Positions 25,807 to 34,342 of a stretch of DNA of 64,000 nt are shown here, piece after piece. This DNA comes from Dichotomicrobium sp964540795 (lineage in GTDB: Bacteria > Pseudomonadota > Alphaproteobacteria > Rhizobiales > Rhodomicrobiaceae): the NCBI GenBank assembly GCA_964540795.1, contig CAZINX010000002.1, forward strand, positions 186,001-250,000, written 5' to 3'. The notes below the pieces were generated by a model, which saw only the letters and a list, made by a program, of their open reading frames with translations, made no database searches and had not been told where the DNA came from. Positions within the stretch are counted from its first letter, which is position 1. Each line of letters opens with the position of its first letter. Both the position numbers and the translations under genes were made by a program.

Positions 25807-27141
25807 TCAGGGCTTGCGGTCGGGCTGGCGGCCATTGGAAGCATCGACCGGCTCCGGCTCGGTCTGCGTCTCCGCCGCGGAGTCGGCTTCAGCCATCTCC
25901 TCGGCCCAGAGGGTGGCCGAGGGCGCGGGCTGCGACGGACCGAGCACGTAATCGCTCTGCTCCTCCGGGGCGGCGCGCCGCGTCATGCGGTAAATCGTGA
26001 ACGCCGCGATCCCCAGATGGATCAGCGCAAGGTAGGCGACAAAACCCTCCGGGCCGAAAAAGCTCATCAGCCAGCCCGCGCCGGAAGGTCCCAGGATCGC
26101 GCCAGCGCCGAACAGAAGCACAAGCGTCCCGCTGGCCGCCACCATCTGGTTCGGCTCCAGCCAGTCGTTGGTGTAGGCAAGAAAGAGCGGATAAAGACTG
26201 AGCACCAGCCCGCCCATGAGCGCGCAAGCCAGCAGCAGCGCCATGAACGACAGCCCCGCAACCGCCTGCATCAATAACGAGGCGAGCGCGGCCGTGATTG
26301 CAATCGCAAGGATCACCTTGCGCCGGTCGAAGAGGTCAGACAACTTGCCCAGCGGCCACTGCAGCACCACTCCGCCCATGACCAGCGCGATCATGAACAT
26401 GGAGACCTCTCCAACCGACAGCCCCAGCTTGCTGGCGTAGACCGGCGCCATGCCAAGGATCACGCCCTGGCCGATTCCGGTCGCGAAACAGCCGATTGCG
26501 CCAAGCGGCGCCTTGCGCACGAGATACGCGACGCCGACCGATTGCGGCGTGGACACGTCCGGCTGGGGCGTCGCGGTCAGCAGGATCGGCACCAGCGCGA
26601 TCGAGATCACGATCGAACACAGGATGAACAGCGCGGACGTCTCGGGCGGCGCGGCGTTCAGCATCCCCTGACCAGCGGCCAGGCCCATGTACCCGATGAC
26701 CCAATACAATGCGAGGATGCTGCCCCTGAGGTTGTTCGGGACACTATGGTTGAGCCAGCTTTCGGTGACGACATAGAGGCCGGCGAAGCTGAGGCCGGTG
26801 ACAAAACGCATCGCCGTCCACACGGTCGGCTCGATGAACAGGCTATGGACCAGAATGGCAATCGACGCGAGCGATGCCAGAGCGCCAAAGGTCCTTACAT
26901 GGCCGACGTTGCGGAGCAATGCGGGCGTGAGCAAGGAGCCTGCAAGGAAGCCAAGGTAGAAGCCCGACATCATCAGGCCGGTGATCCCGTCGCCAAACCC
27001 TTCAGATTCAGCGCGCAGACCAAGCAGACTGCTCTGCAAACCATTGCCCGCCAGCATCGCGCCCATGCCGAGCAGGAGCGCCCAGATCTTGAGCGCGGCC
27101 GAGGCCGTGGTATCCGGTCGGGGCGCGGCGGCGGTCGTCAT
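25807..27141 (-). CDS. Major facilitator superfamily transporter (YcaD-like)
   Basis: A 444-aa permease with 12 hydrophobic segments. The first-half loop carries ESEGFGD...GFYLGFLAGSL and the second half GKLSDLFDRRKVI, the MFS loop 2-3 type motif. ESWLNHSVPNNLRG is typical of the YcaD-like subgroup of proton-driven exporters. The last 60 residues form a polar acidic cytoplasmic tail. Substrate unknown. Same strand as rplS, but 166 bases with a promoter lie between. Confidence 0.87.
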   Translation of the reverse strand: MTTAAAPRPDTTASAALKIWALLLGMGAMLAGNGLQSSLLGLRAESEGFGDGITGLMMSGFYLGFLAGSLLTPALLRNVGHVRTFGALASLASIAILVHSLFIEPTVWTAMRFVTGLSFAGLYVVTESWLNHSVPNNLRGSILALYWVIGYMGLAAGQGMLNAAPPETSALFILCSIVISIALVPILLTATPQPDVSTPQSVGVAYLVRKAPLGAIGCFATGIGQGVILGMAPVYASKLGLSVGEVSMFMIALVMGGVVLQWPLGKLSDLFDRRKVILAIAITAALASLLMQAVAGLSFMALLLACALMGGLVLSLYPLFLAYTNDWLEPNQMVAASGTLVLLFGAGAILGPSGAGWLMSFFGPEGFVAYLALIHLGIAAFTIYRMTRRAAPEEQSDYVLGPSQPAPSATLWAEEMAEADSAAETQTEPEPVDASNGRQPDRKP

Positions 27142-27191
27142 TTTTGCTCTCCGTCAACAGCCGAGCCGCTACCGGCGCTCAGGATGGCCCT

Positions 27192-27938
27192 TTAGGGTCC
27201 AGCCAGCGTATTCGCCAGAAGCTCCTTGAAGGCGTCCCACGCCTTCTCGTCCGCGCGCTCCTGATAGCGGTCGGAGCCGAAGACCGTGAAGGCGTGCCGC
27301 GCCCCGGAATAAACCTCGATCTCGTAAGGTACACCCGCAGTTTCGAGTTCGCGCGACAGCTGGGCGACCTCGTCCATCGAGATGAGCCGGTCCGCGCCGC
27401 CATGCAGAACCAGGATCGGCGGCGTGTCCGCGGAATAGCTCTGCCCCTCCGGCGTGGAGAGCCCGCCGTGGAAGCTTGCATAGCCGACGACATTCTCCGC
27501 CTGGCCCGAGCGCGCCAGCTCCAGCGTCGCCGCGCCGCCGAAGCAGTAGCCCATCACGACCGCATCGCCGCCGCCGAGCCGCCGCGCCTCGTCCAGCCCC
27601 GCGAGGATCAGCGTGCGCATCGTCTCGCGGTCGTTGTAGAGCTTTTCGGTCTCGGCCTTCTTCGCGCCGGTCTCGACCGGGCGGTTGCCCTTGCCGTAAA
27701 GATCGACCGCGAAGGCGTCATAGCCCATTTCCGCAAGCATGTCGGCGCGCTGACGCTCATAATCGGTCAGCCCGTCCCAGTCGTGGATGATTAGCACGAG
27801 GCCCGCGGCGTCCTCGCCCGCATCGGCGTGATAGCCTTCATAGGCCGCGCCATCGACCTCGTAGGTCACGGTCTCACCCGCCCAAGCCGAGGTGACGAAG
27901 CACAGCGCGGCCAGCATCGTCAGCATGTATCTGATCAT
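27192..27938 (-). CDS. Dienelactone hydrolase family protein, exported
   Basis: Alpha/beta hydrolase of 248 aa with a signal peptide (1-20, ending SAWA). The nucleophile motif is GYCFGG with Cys, as in dienelactone hydrolase, rather than the usual Ser. The acid is in VLHGGADRLIS and the catalytic His in ARHAFTV. Likely hydrolyses a lactone or ester in the periplasm; substrate unknown. It lies between the Tyr-rich protein gene and the MFS gene, all on the same strand, with 50 bases before the MFS start. Confidence 0.9.
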   Translation of the reverse strand: MIRYMLTMLAALCFVTSAWAGETVTYEVDGAAYEGYHADAGEDAAGLVLIIHDWDGLTDYERQRADMLAEMGYDAFAVDLYGKGNRPVETGAKKAETEKLYNDRETMRTLILAGLDEARRLGGGDAVVMGYCFGGAATLELARSGQAENVVGYASFHGGLSTPEGQSYSADTPPILVLHGGADRLISMDEVAQLSRELETAGVPYEIEVYSGARHAFTVFGSDRYQERADEKAWDAFKELLANTLAGP

Positions 27939-28125
27939 CTTGGTCCCGTCCTTGCGGATATCCCGGCGCGCGCCCCCTGCACTCGCTAGGGCGCGTGCTG
28001 TCTTATGGGGACAGGTTTTCTACCACCATCAGCCGCGGCAGGCGAGCGGCGGAGCCGCGATCAGCACATCGAACGGCTTGGCGCGGCCAGCGGGCACACC
28101 GGCACGTCCGGCGCAACCCGCCGCC

Positions 28126-28698
28126 TTACAGCCTCGGCCCGACATAGGGCGGATATTTGCGCGCATCGACGCAGGCCGAACCGTCCCAATAGTAATATTC
28201 GCCGCAACTGCGCGGACGCCGCGGGTAAAACTGTTCGCTTGGCGCGTCAGTACCGTCGCCCAGATGCGGGCGGCGCGGGTCGAAGCCGCGCTCCTTGCGA
28301 TCCGGTTCGTCGGGCGGCGTGAGCGCATCACGGGCTTCGTCATCGGCGTATCCGCGAGGCGGCAGATCGTAATCGTCATAGCGCGGACCGCGATAATAGC
28401 GGCGCGGCCGGTCATAGCCATAAGGATCGCCGTAGCGCGGCCGGTCGCCATAGCGGCGCTCGGGAAGGAATGGCAGCCGCTCTTCTTCGTAGCGCGGTTC
28501 GACGTAGTAATCCCGCTCGTCGTAATACGCCGGGTCCTCGTCGTACCGGGGCGGCGGGCCATAACGCTCGTAGCGCTCCTCATAGGCGCGCGGCGGCGCA
28601 TCGTAATAGTCGGCCGGACCGTAATACTGCGCGGAAGCGGCTTGCGCGCCGGCGAGCATCGCTCCGGCGGCCATCAACACGGTCAATACGCGCGACAT
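28126..28698 (-). CDS. Tyr/Arg/Pro-rich exported protein of unknown function
   Basis: A 190-aa protein with a clear signal peptide (MSRVLTVLMAAGAMLAGAQA, cleavage after ASA). The mature part has about 28 Tyr plus many Arg, Asp and Pro in short repeats such as PRYDED, RYGDRPRYG and RRYYRGPRYDD. The C-terminus is more ordered, with two Cys in SCGEYYYWDGSACVDAR, a short motif I recall at the end of other Rhizobiales exported proteins. Probably disordered surface or periplasmic protein. No enzyme motif seen. The gene stands alone between gaps of 187 and 117 bases. Confidence 0.75.
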   Translation of the reverse strand: MSRVLTVLMAAGAMLAGAQAASAQYYGPADYYDAPPRAYEERYERYGPPPRYDEDPAYYDERDYYVEPRYEEERLPFLPERRYGDRPRYGDPYGYDRPRRYYRGPRYDDYDLPPRGYADDEARDALTPPDEPDRKERGFDPRRPHLGDGTDAPSEQFYPRRPRSCGEYYYWDGSACVDARKYPPYVGPRL

Positions 28699-28815
28699 TT
28701 CTGTCCCCCATCGGATGAGCGGCCAATCGATCGGCGGCCGGTCGTTGCGTCCGGCCCGTCTCGGGACACAGTAGCGTCATTTTGAGACAAAATTGACCGG
28801 AAAGCGCGGGGAGAG

Positions 28816-30033
28816 TTAATGCTTTTGCGCCGGACCTATACGCTCGGCCAGCCGCTTGCCCGCGCCGCAGCTATAGGTCCAGCCGAACATGCCATGGCCG
28901 ACGCTGACCGACAGCCGGTCAATGCGCGTCGGCCCGACCAGCGGCAGCCCGTCGGGGGTCATCGGCCGCTCGCCTGCCCAGCCATGCGGCTCTGCGTCGT
29001 AATCCGCCGCATCGGGCACGAGCCGTCGCGCCATCTCGGTCAGCCTGGCGATGCGCGCATCCACGACGCGCTTGTCGCCGCGCGCGAACTCGGCGAAGCC
29101 AGCCACGCGAAAACGCTCGCCCAGCCGGCAGAACACGACCTTGCCTGCCGCATCGGTGATGTTGACGGACGGCGCGCCCTGGCGCGCGGGCAGCGTGATA
29201 CTGAAGCCCTTGATGGGATAAATCGGCAGATTGAGGCCGGCGGTGCGCGCCAGCGGCTCGGCCTCGGGGCCGGTCGCCAACACGTAGTGGTCCGCGCCCA
29301 TGCGCCCTTGCGACGTATCCAGCCCGCTGATCGCGCCGTTCTCCCGCACAAGCCGCCGGACCTGAACGCCGGTGTGCTTGCGCACGCCCAGCTCGGTCTC
29401 GCACACCGCCATCAGTTCGCGGCAGAATGCGCCCGCATCGCCCGCCTCGTCGCCGGGCGCATAGACACCGCCCGCGAACACCGCGCCATATGCCGCCAGC
29501 GACGGCTCGAGCGCGATGCATTCCTCACGGCTCAGGCGGCGCTGCTCGACGCCCGCCTCCCGCTTGATCGGGATCGTCGCCGCGGCCTTGTCCAGCGCCT
29601 CTTCGCTGTGGTGCAGCACCATCTTTCCGGTGCGGCTGTAGTCAAAGCGCAGATCATGCTCGGCTAGCAGCGCGTGCAGCGCATCGCGCGATTCGACGCT
29701 CAGGTCCAGCGCTTCCCTGGCGTTGCGCTGGAACCGCGCCCGCGTGCAGTTGCGCAGGAACTGCATCCCCCAGCGCATCAGCTTCAGGTCAAACAGCCGC
29801 GTCATGACGTATGACGGTTCAAGCCCGGCGATGATGCGCGGCAGCTTCGGCACAAGCTCTGGACGCGCCATCGGCTCGACATAGGAATAGCTGAGCTGAC
29901 CGCCATTGGCGAAGCTCGTGCCCTCGCCGCTGCCGTCGCGGCTGTCGAGAATTTCCACGTCGTGACCGGCGCGCGCGAGGTAATAGGCCGCAGTCACGCC
30001 CGCGACCCCCGCGCCGATGATGATGATGCGCAT
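28816..30033 (-). CDS. dadA: D-amino-acid dehydrogenase small subunit
   Basis: FAD-dependent oxidoreductase of 405 aa that oxidises D-amino acids such as D-Ala and passes electrons to the respiratory chain. N-terminal FAD fold RIIIIGAGVAGVTAAYYLARAGHDVEILD, then NGGQLSYSYVEP, a DadA hallmark; the C-terminus carries GERPMTPDGLPLVGPT and GHGMFGWTYSCGAGK. Length is family-typical. It starts 9 bases after the trmD stop on the same strand, so it is read with trmD. A D-amino-acid transaminase lies elsewhere in this window. Confidence 0.93.
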   Translation of the reverse strand: MRIIIIGAGVAGVTAAYYLARAGHDVEILDSRDGSGEGTSFANGGQLSYSYVEPMARPELVPKLPRIIAGLEPSYVMTRLFDLKLMRWGMQFLRNCTRARFQRNAREALDLSVESRDALHALLAEHDLRFDYSRTGKMVLHHSEEALDKAAATIPIKREAGVEQRRLSREECIALEPSLAAYGAVFAGGVYAPGDEAGDAGAFCRELMAVCETELGVRKHTGVQVRRLVRENGAISGLDTSQGRMGADHYVLATGPEAEPLARTAGLNLPIYPIKGFSITLPARQGAPSVNITDAAGKVVFCRLGERFRVAGFAEFARGDKRVVDARIARLTEMARRLVPDAADYDAEPHGWAGERPMTPDGLPLVGPTRIDRLSVSVGHGMFGWTYSCGAGKRLAERIGPAQKH

Positions 30034-30042
30034 AAATCCCCC

Positions 30043-30774
30043 TTATCCGTCCTCGTCGGCCAGCAGATCCGGCCGGCGTTCGCGGGTCAGTCTGAGCGCC
30101 TGCTCGCGCCGCCACCGGTTGATCTTTCCGTGATCGCCCGACATCAACACCTCGGGGATTTCACGCCCCTCCCAGACGCGCGGGCGCGTGTATTGCGGGT
30201 ATTCCAGCAGGCCGGACTCGAAGCTTTCCTCCGCCAGCGAGGCATCCGCGCCGACCACGCCGGGCAGCAGCCGCACACAGGCGTCAATCAGCACCATCGC
30301 GGGCAGTTCCCCGCCTGAAACCACGTAGTCGCCGATAGAGATTTCCTCGGCCCCGCGCGCATCAAGCACGCGCTGGTCTACCCCCTCGAAACGCCCGCAG
30401 AGCAGGAGCGCGCCCGGTCCGGCGCTCAATTCTCGGACGCGGGCCTGCCTCAGCGGCTTCCCGCGCGGCGAGAGATAAATGAGCGGCAGGCCCTGATGCT
30501 TCGCGCGGGCTGCGTCGATCGCCGCCCCGACGACATCCGGGCGCATGACCATGCCGGGGCCGCCGCCCGCCGGCGTGTCGTCCGCCGAGGCGTGTCTGTC
30601 CGTGGCCAAGTCGCGGATGTTGATCGCATCGAGCGCCCAGAGGTGCTCGCCCAGCGCGCGCCCCGACAGGCTCTCGCCCAGCGGGCCGGGGAACATCTGC
30701 GGATAGAGGGTAAGCACGCAGGCACGCCACGGATAGGGCGCAGCCGTCTCGCTGCTGTCGGAATTCGCTGTCAT
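30043..30774 (-). CDS. trmD: tRNA (guanine-N1-)-methyltransferase
   Basis: SPOUT-class enzyme of 243 aa making m1G37 in tRNAs, which prevents frameshifting. Marks: LTLYPQMFPGPL near the start, GGGPGMVM, LSPRGKPL and the trefoil-knot SAM site LCGRFEGVDQR...EISIGDYVVSGGE. The usual neighbours rpsP and rimM are not upstream (glmU is, divergently), and rplS is 4.4 kb downstream, so the standard operon is broken up here. dadA follows after 9 bases. Confidence 0.97.
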   Translation of the reverse strand: MTANSDSSETAAPYPWRACVLTLYPQMFPGPLGESLSGRALGEHLWALDAINIRDLATDRHASADDTPAGGGPGMVMRPDVVGAAIDAARAKHQGLPLIYLSPRGKPLRQARVRELSAGPGALLLCGRFEGVDQRVLDARGAEEISIGDYVVSGGELPAMVLIDACVRLLPGVVGADASLAEESFESGLLEYPQYTRPRVWEGREIPEVLMSGDHGKINRWRREQALRLTRERRPDLLADEDG

Positions 30775-30883
30775 GCGCGCGTGATAGTCCTTTCAGGCTT
30801 GTGTGTCATCCTTCCGCCCGCAACTTGCAATAACCGCGCCTGAAGCGTAACCAACCGCGCAGAAGCCCAGAGGGACCGTAGCC

Positions 30884-32233
30884 ATGACCGACCGCCCATT
30901 GCTCGCCATCATCCTCGCCGCCGGGCAGGGTACGCGCATGAAGTCCCGCACCCCAAAGGTGCTGCACGAGGTCGCGCGCCGGCCGATGGTTGGCCATGTG
31001 CTGCACGCGGCCCGCGCGGCGGGCGCGGACGATGTCTCGGTCGTGATCGGGGTCGGCGGCGATCAGGTGCGCGAGGCGGTTCTGGCGGAGGACCGCAACG
31101 CGCAGATTTTCGTGCAGGCCAAACAGCTTGGCACGGCCAACGCGGTTGACGCCGCGCGCGAGGCTTTCGCCGATTCCGATGGCGATGTGCTTGTGCTTTA
31201 CGGCGACACCCCGCTGATCCGGCCGGAGACACTGCTGAGCCTGCGCGCGACGCTCAATGAAGGCGCGGACATGGCCGTGCTCGGTTTCGAGGCGCGCGAT
31301 CCGACCGGCTATGGCCGCTTGCTGCGCGACGGCGAGGGCGCGCTGTTCGGCATCCGCGAGGAGAAGGATGCCAGCGCCGATGAACGGGCGATCCGAGCTT
31401 GCAATTCCGGCGTCATGGCGTTTCGCGCGGAGGTGCTGCGCGAGGTGCTGCCGCGCATCGGCAACGACAACGCCAAGGGCGAGTATTATCTCACCGACGC
31501 GGTCGCCGCCGCCTATGGGCGCGACCACGCCATCGCCGTGACGATGGGCGAGGAAGCGGACGTGCTCGGCGTGAACGACAGGGCGCAGCTTGCGAAGGCG
31601 GAAGCCGTGATGCAGGCGCGGCTTCGGGACGCGGCGATGGAAGGCGGCGCGACGCTGATCGACCCCGGCAGCGTGACCTTCAGCCATGACACGGCGCTTG
31701 GCCAGGACGTGGTGGTCGAGCCGAACGTGATCTTCGGCCCCGGCGTCGCGGTCGGTGACGGCGCGCGCATCAACGGCTTCTCGCACATAGAGGGCGCGCG
31801 GATCGGCCCCGGCGCGGTGGTCGGCCCGTTCGCGCGGCTGCGCCCCGGCGCGGAACTCGGCGAGGACGTAAAGGTCGGCAATTTCGTCGAGGTCAAGAAG
31901 GCGCAGATCGGCGACGGCGCGAAGGTCAACCACCTGACCTATATCGGCGACGCGCGCATTGGCGCGGGCGCGAATATCGGCGCGGGGACCATCACCTGCA
32001 ACTATGACGGCTACGACAAGCACATCACCGACATCGGCGCGGGCGCGTTCATAGGCTCGAACAGCGCCCTCGTGGCCCCCGTCAAGATCGGCGAGCGCGC
32101 CTATATCGGCTCGGGCAGCGTCATCACCAAGGATGTCAGCCCCGGCTCGCTCGCCTTGAGCCGCGCGCCGCAGCAAGAGCACGAGGGCTGGGCCGACCGG
32201 ATGAGCGCGCGGCGCAGGCGCGACAAGGGCTGA
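30884..32233 (+). CDS. glmU: Bifunctional UDP-N-acetylglucosamine pyrophosphorylase/glucosamine-1-phosphate acetyltransferase
   Basis: A 449-aa cytoplasmic enzyme making UDP-GlcNAc for peptidoglycan and lipid A. The N-terminal uridyltransferase domain has LAAGQGTRMKS (about 9-19) and YGDTPLI; the C-terminal left-handed beta-helix has the hexapeptide repeats (IGPGAVVGPFARLRPGA and following) and NYDGYDKH. Both activities look intact. glmS follows on the same strand after 172 bases, so the two steps of the pathway are linked. Confidence 0.97.
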   Translation: MTDRPLLAIILAAGQGTRMKSRTPKVLHEVARRPMVGHVLHAARAAGADDVSVVIGVGGDQVREAVLAEDRNAQIFVQAKQLGTANAVDAAREAFADSDGDVLVLYGDTPLIRPETLLSLRATLNEGADMAVLGFEARDPTGYGRLLRDGEGALFGIREEKDASADERAIRACNSGVMAFRAEVLREVLPRIGNDNAKGEYYLTDAVAAAYGRDHAIAVTMGEEADVLGVNDRAQLAKAEAVMQARLRDAAMEGGATLIDPGSVTFSHDTALGQDVVVEPNVIFGPGVAVGDGARINGFSHIEGARIGPGAVVGPFARLRPGAELGEDVKVGNFVEVKKAQIGDGAKVNHLTYIGDARIGAGANIGAGTITCNYDGYDKHITDIGAGAFIGSNSALVAPVKIGERAYIGSGSVITKDVSPGSLALSRAPQQEHEGWADRMSARRRRDKG

Positions 32234-32405
32234 GCCGTTCTGAAACGCGCTGTAACCTGCTTTGATTTGGCCCGCAGGCGCATTCCCGATAAATCTTCAC
32301 GCCAATTCTAGGAAATTTTCAAAGTGCTCGCGTTACCTGTCGGAATGGAACCGGCGGCAAAGCGCCGGGCTGCGCGGTGAAGATAGGAATTGGAGGGCTG
32401 TCGCG

Positions 32406-34226
32406 ATGTGTGGAATCGTGGGAATTCTTGGCTCCGCGCCGGTGGCGGACCCACTGCTGGAGGCGCTGCGGCGTCTCGAATATCGCGGCTATGACTCGGC
32501 CGGAATCGCGACGGTCGAGAATGGGCGCATTGACCGGCGACGCGCGCCCGGCAAGCTCGATGCGCTGCAAGGCGTGCTCGCCGGACAGCCGCTCTCGGGC
32601 AAAGCAGGCATCGGCCACACGCGCTGGGCGACCCACGGCGCGCCGACAGAAGTCAACGCGCATCCGCACATCTCCGGTCCGGTCTCGCTGGTGCACAACG
32701 GCATCATCGAAAACTTCGCCGCGCTGCGCCGTGAGCTTGAAGATGACGGCGTGGCCTTCGACAGCCAGACAGACAGTGAGGTGATCGCACATTTGCTGGC
32801 CCGCGAGATCGCCAGGGGCGAAAGCCCGGAGGCCGCGACCAAGGCGGTGCTGAGGCGGCTGGAAGGCGCGTTCGCGCTGGCCATCATTTTCGCCGGGCAC
32901 GATGACCTGATGATCGCCGCGCGCAAGGGCAGCCCGCTGGCGCTGGGCCACGGCAACGGCGAGATGTATCTCGGCTCCGACGCCATCGCGCTTGCGCCGC
33001 TGACCGGGGAGATCACCTATCTCGAAGAGGGCGATATCGCCGTTATGAGCCGCGCGGGCGCGCGTATCTACGACGAAACCGGCGCGGAAGTGGAGCGGCC
33101 CCGGCAGAAGGGCGTCGCCTCGGCGCTGATGGTCGACAAGGGCAACTATCGCCATTTCATGTCCAAGGAGATCCACGAGCAGCCGGAGGTGATCGCGCAT
33201 ACCATCGCACATTACGCCGATCTGGCCGAGCAGCGCGTGGACATTCCCGGCATCGATATCGATCTGGCCGCGCTTGAGCGCGTGACGCTGTGCGGCTGCG
33301 GCACGGCGTTCTATGCGGGGCTGGTGGCGAAATACTGGTTCGAGCGGTACGCGCGTCTGCCCGTCGAGATCGACGTGGCCTCGGAGTTCCGCTACCGCGA
33401 AGCGCCGCTGCCCGAAAACGGCCTGGCGATTTTCATCAGCCAGTCCGGCGAGACGGCGGACACGCTGGCGGGCCTGCGCTACTCCCGCGAGCAGAGCCAA
33501 CACATCGCTTCGGTCGTCAACGTCCCGCATTCCTCGATCGCGCGCGAATCGGATGTCGTGCTGCCGACGCTGGCCGGGCCGGAAATCGGCGTGGCCTCGA
33601 CCAAGGCGTTCACCTCCCAGCTTGTGGTGCTGGCCTGCCTGGCGATCGCGGCCGGCAAGGCGCGCGGACATGTTGACGGGACGCTGGAGCAGGAGCTTGT
33701 CGGCGCGCTTGTCGAACTGCCCCGCCTGATGAGCCGGGTGCTGCGGGACGAGCAGCGTTTCGTGGACATCGCCCATCAGCTTTCGCACGCGCAAGACATG
33801 CTCTATCTCGGGCGCGGCGCGAACTATCCGCTGGCGCTGGAAGGCGCGCTCAAGCTCAAGGAAATCTCCTACATCCACGCCGAGGGCTTTGCCGCGGGCG
33901 AGTTGAAGCACGGCGCGATCGCGCTGATCGACGAGAACGTCCCGGTCGTCGTCATCGCCCCGCCGGGCCGCACGCATGAAAAAACCATGTCCAACATGCA
34001 GGAGGTCGCCGCGCGCGGCGGCAAGATCGTCCTGCTGACCGGCGAATCGGGCAGCGCGCCGGATTGCGCGGTCATGGCGGATTGCCGGCTGCCGGATGTG
34101 CATGAATTCGTCGCGCCGGTCCTTTATGCGCTGCCGGTGCAGCTTCTGGCTTATCACACGGCGGTGTGGCGCGGCACGGATGTGGACCAGCCGCGCAACC
34201 TGGCCAAATCAGTAACTGTGGAATGA
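32406..34226 (+). CDS. glmS: Glutamine–fructose-6-phosphate aminotransferase
   Basis: A 606-aa enzyme making glucosamine-6-phosphate. ATG 32406 is fixed because the mature protein must start with the nucleophile Cys (MCGIVGILGS); longer upstream frames cannot be right. The glutaminase domain (2-240) has HTRWATHG and GIIENF; two SIS sugar-isomerase domains follow (ISQSGETADT, and the C-terminal EIPYIHAEGF-like EISYIHAEGFAAGELKHG). The end AKSVTVE is canonical. A 19-base duplication covers the stop codon, followed by a weak inverted repeat. Confidence 0.97.
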   Translation: MCGIVGILGSAPVADPLLEALRRLEYRGYDSAGIATVENGRIDRRRAPGKLDALQGVLAGQPLSGKAGIGHTRWATHGAPTEVNAHPHISGPVSLVHNGIIENFAALRRELEDDGVAFDSQTDSEVIAHLLAREIARGESPEAATKAVLRRLEGAFALAIIFAGHDDLMIAARKGSPLALGHGNGEMYLGSDAIALAPLTGEITYLEEGDIAVMSRAGARIYDETGAEVERPRQKGVASALMVDKGNYRHFMSKEIHEQPEVIAHTIAHYADLAEQRVDIPGIDIDLAALERVTLCGCGTAFYAGLVAKYWFERYARLPVEIDVASEFRYREAPLPENGLAIFISQSGETADTLAGLRYSREQSQHIASVVNVPHSSIARESDVVLPTLAGPEIGVASTKAFTSQLVVLACLAIAAGKARGHVDGTLEQELVGALVELPRLMSRVLRDEQRFVDIAHQLSHAQDMLYLGRGANYPLALEGALKLKEISYIHAEGFAAGELKHGAIALIDENVPVVVIAPPGRTHEKTMSNMQEVAARGGKIVLLTGESGSAPDCAVMADCRLPDVHEFVAPVLYALPVQLLAYHTAVWRGTDVDQPRNLAKSVTVE

Positions 34227-34248
34227 GGCCGTGACTGTGGAATGAGCC
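34212..34248 (+). repeat. Tandem 19-base duplication over the glmS stop codon
   Basis: GTAACTGTGGAATGAGGCC (34212-34230) is followed at once by GTGACTGTGGAATGAGCC. The second copy repeats the last codons and stop out of the reading sequence. GACTGTG at 34233-34239 is also inverted at 34263-34269 (CACAGTC), a possible weak 3' hairpin. Confidence 0.7.
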
Positions 34249-34342
34249 TGTGGGAATCCGGTCACAGTCTTGCCTTCCTGCTCTGACTAGTTGAGACATA
34301 GCGAAGACGCCGCTTCGGGCGTCGCATCCGGGTCGGAGCCGC

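Noticed and set aside
27892..28785. A 297-codon + strand frame opposite the Tyr-rich exported protein
   Set aside because: The minus strand has a clear signal peptide and a known C-terminal motif; the + strand is the Val/Arg/Ala-rich complement of Tyr/Asp/Arg codons.
28699..28815. Promoter-like TTGTCT upstream of the Tyr-rich protein gene
   Set aside because: No -10 match at 16-18 bases; not reported as a promoter.
30806..34157. Long minus-strand frames opposite glmU and glmS (458 and 612 codons)
   Set aside because: Both are shadows of well-conserved genes; no start signals or domain motifs.
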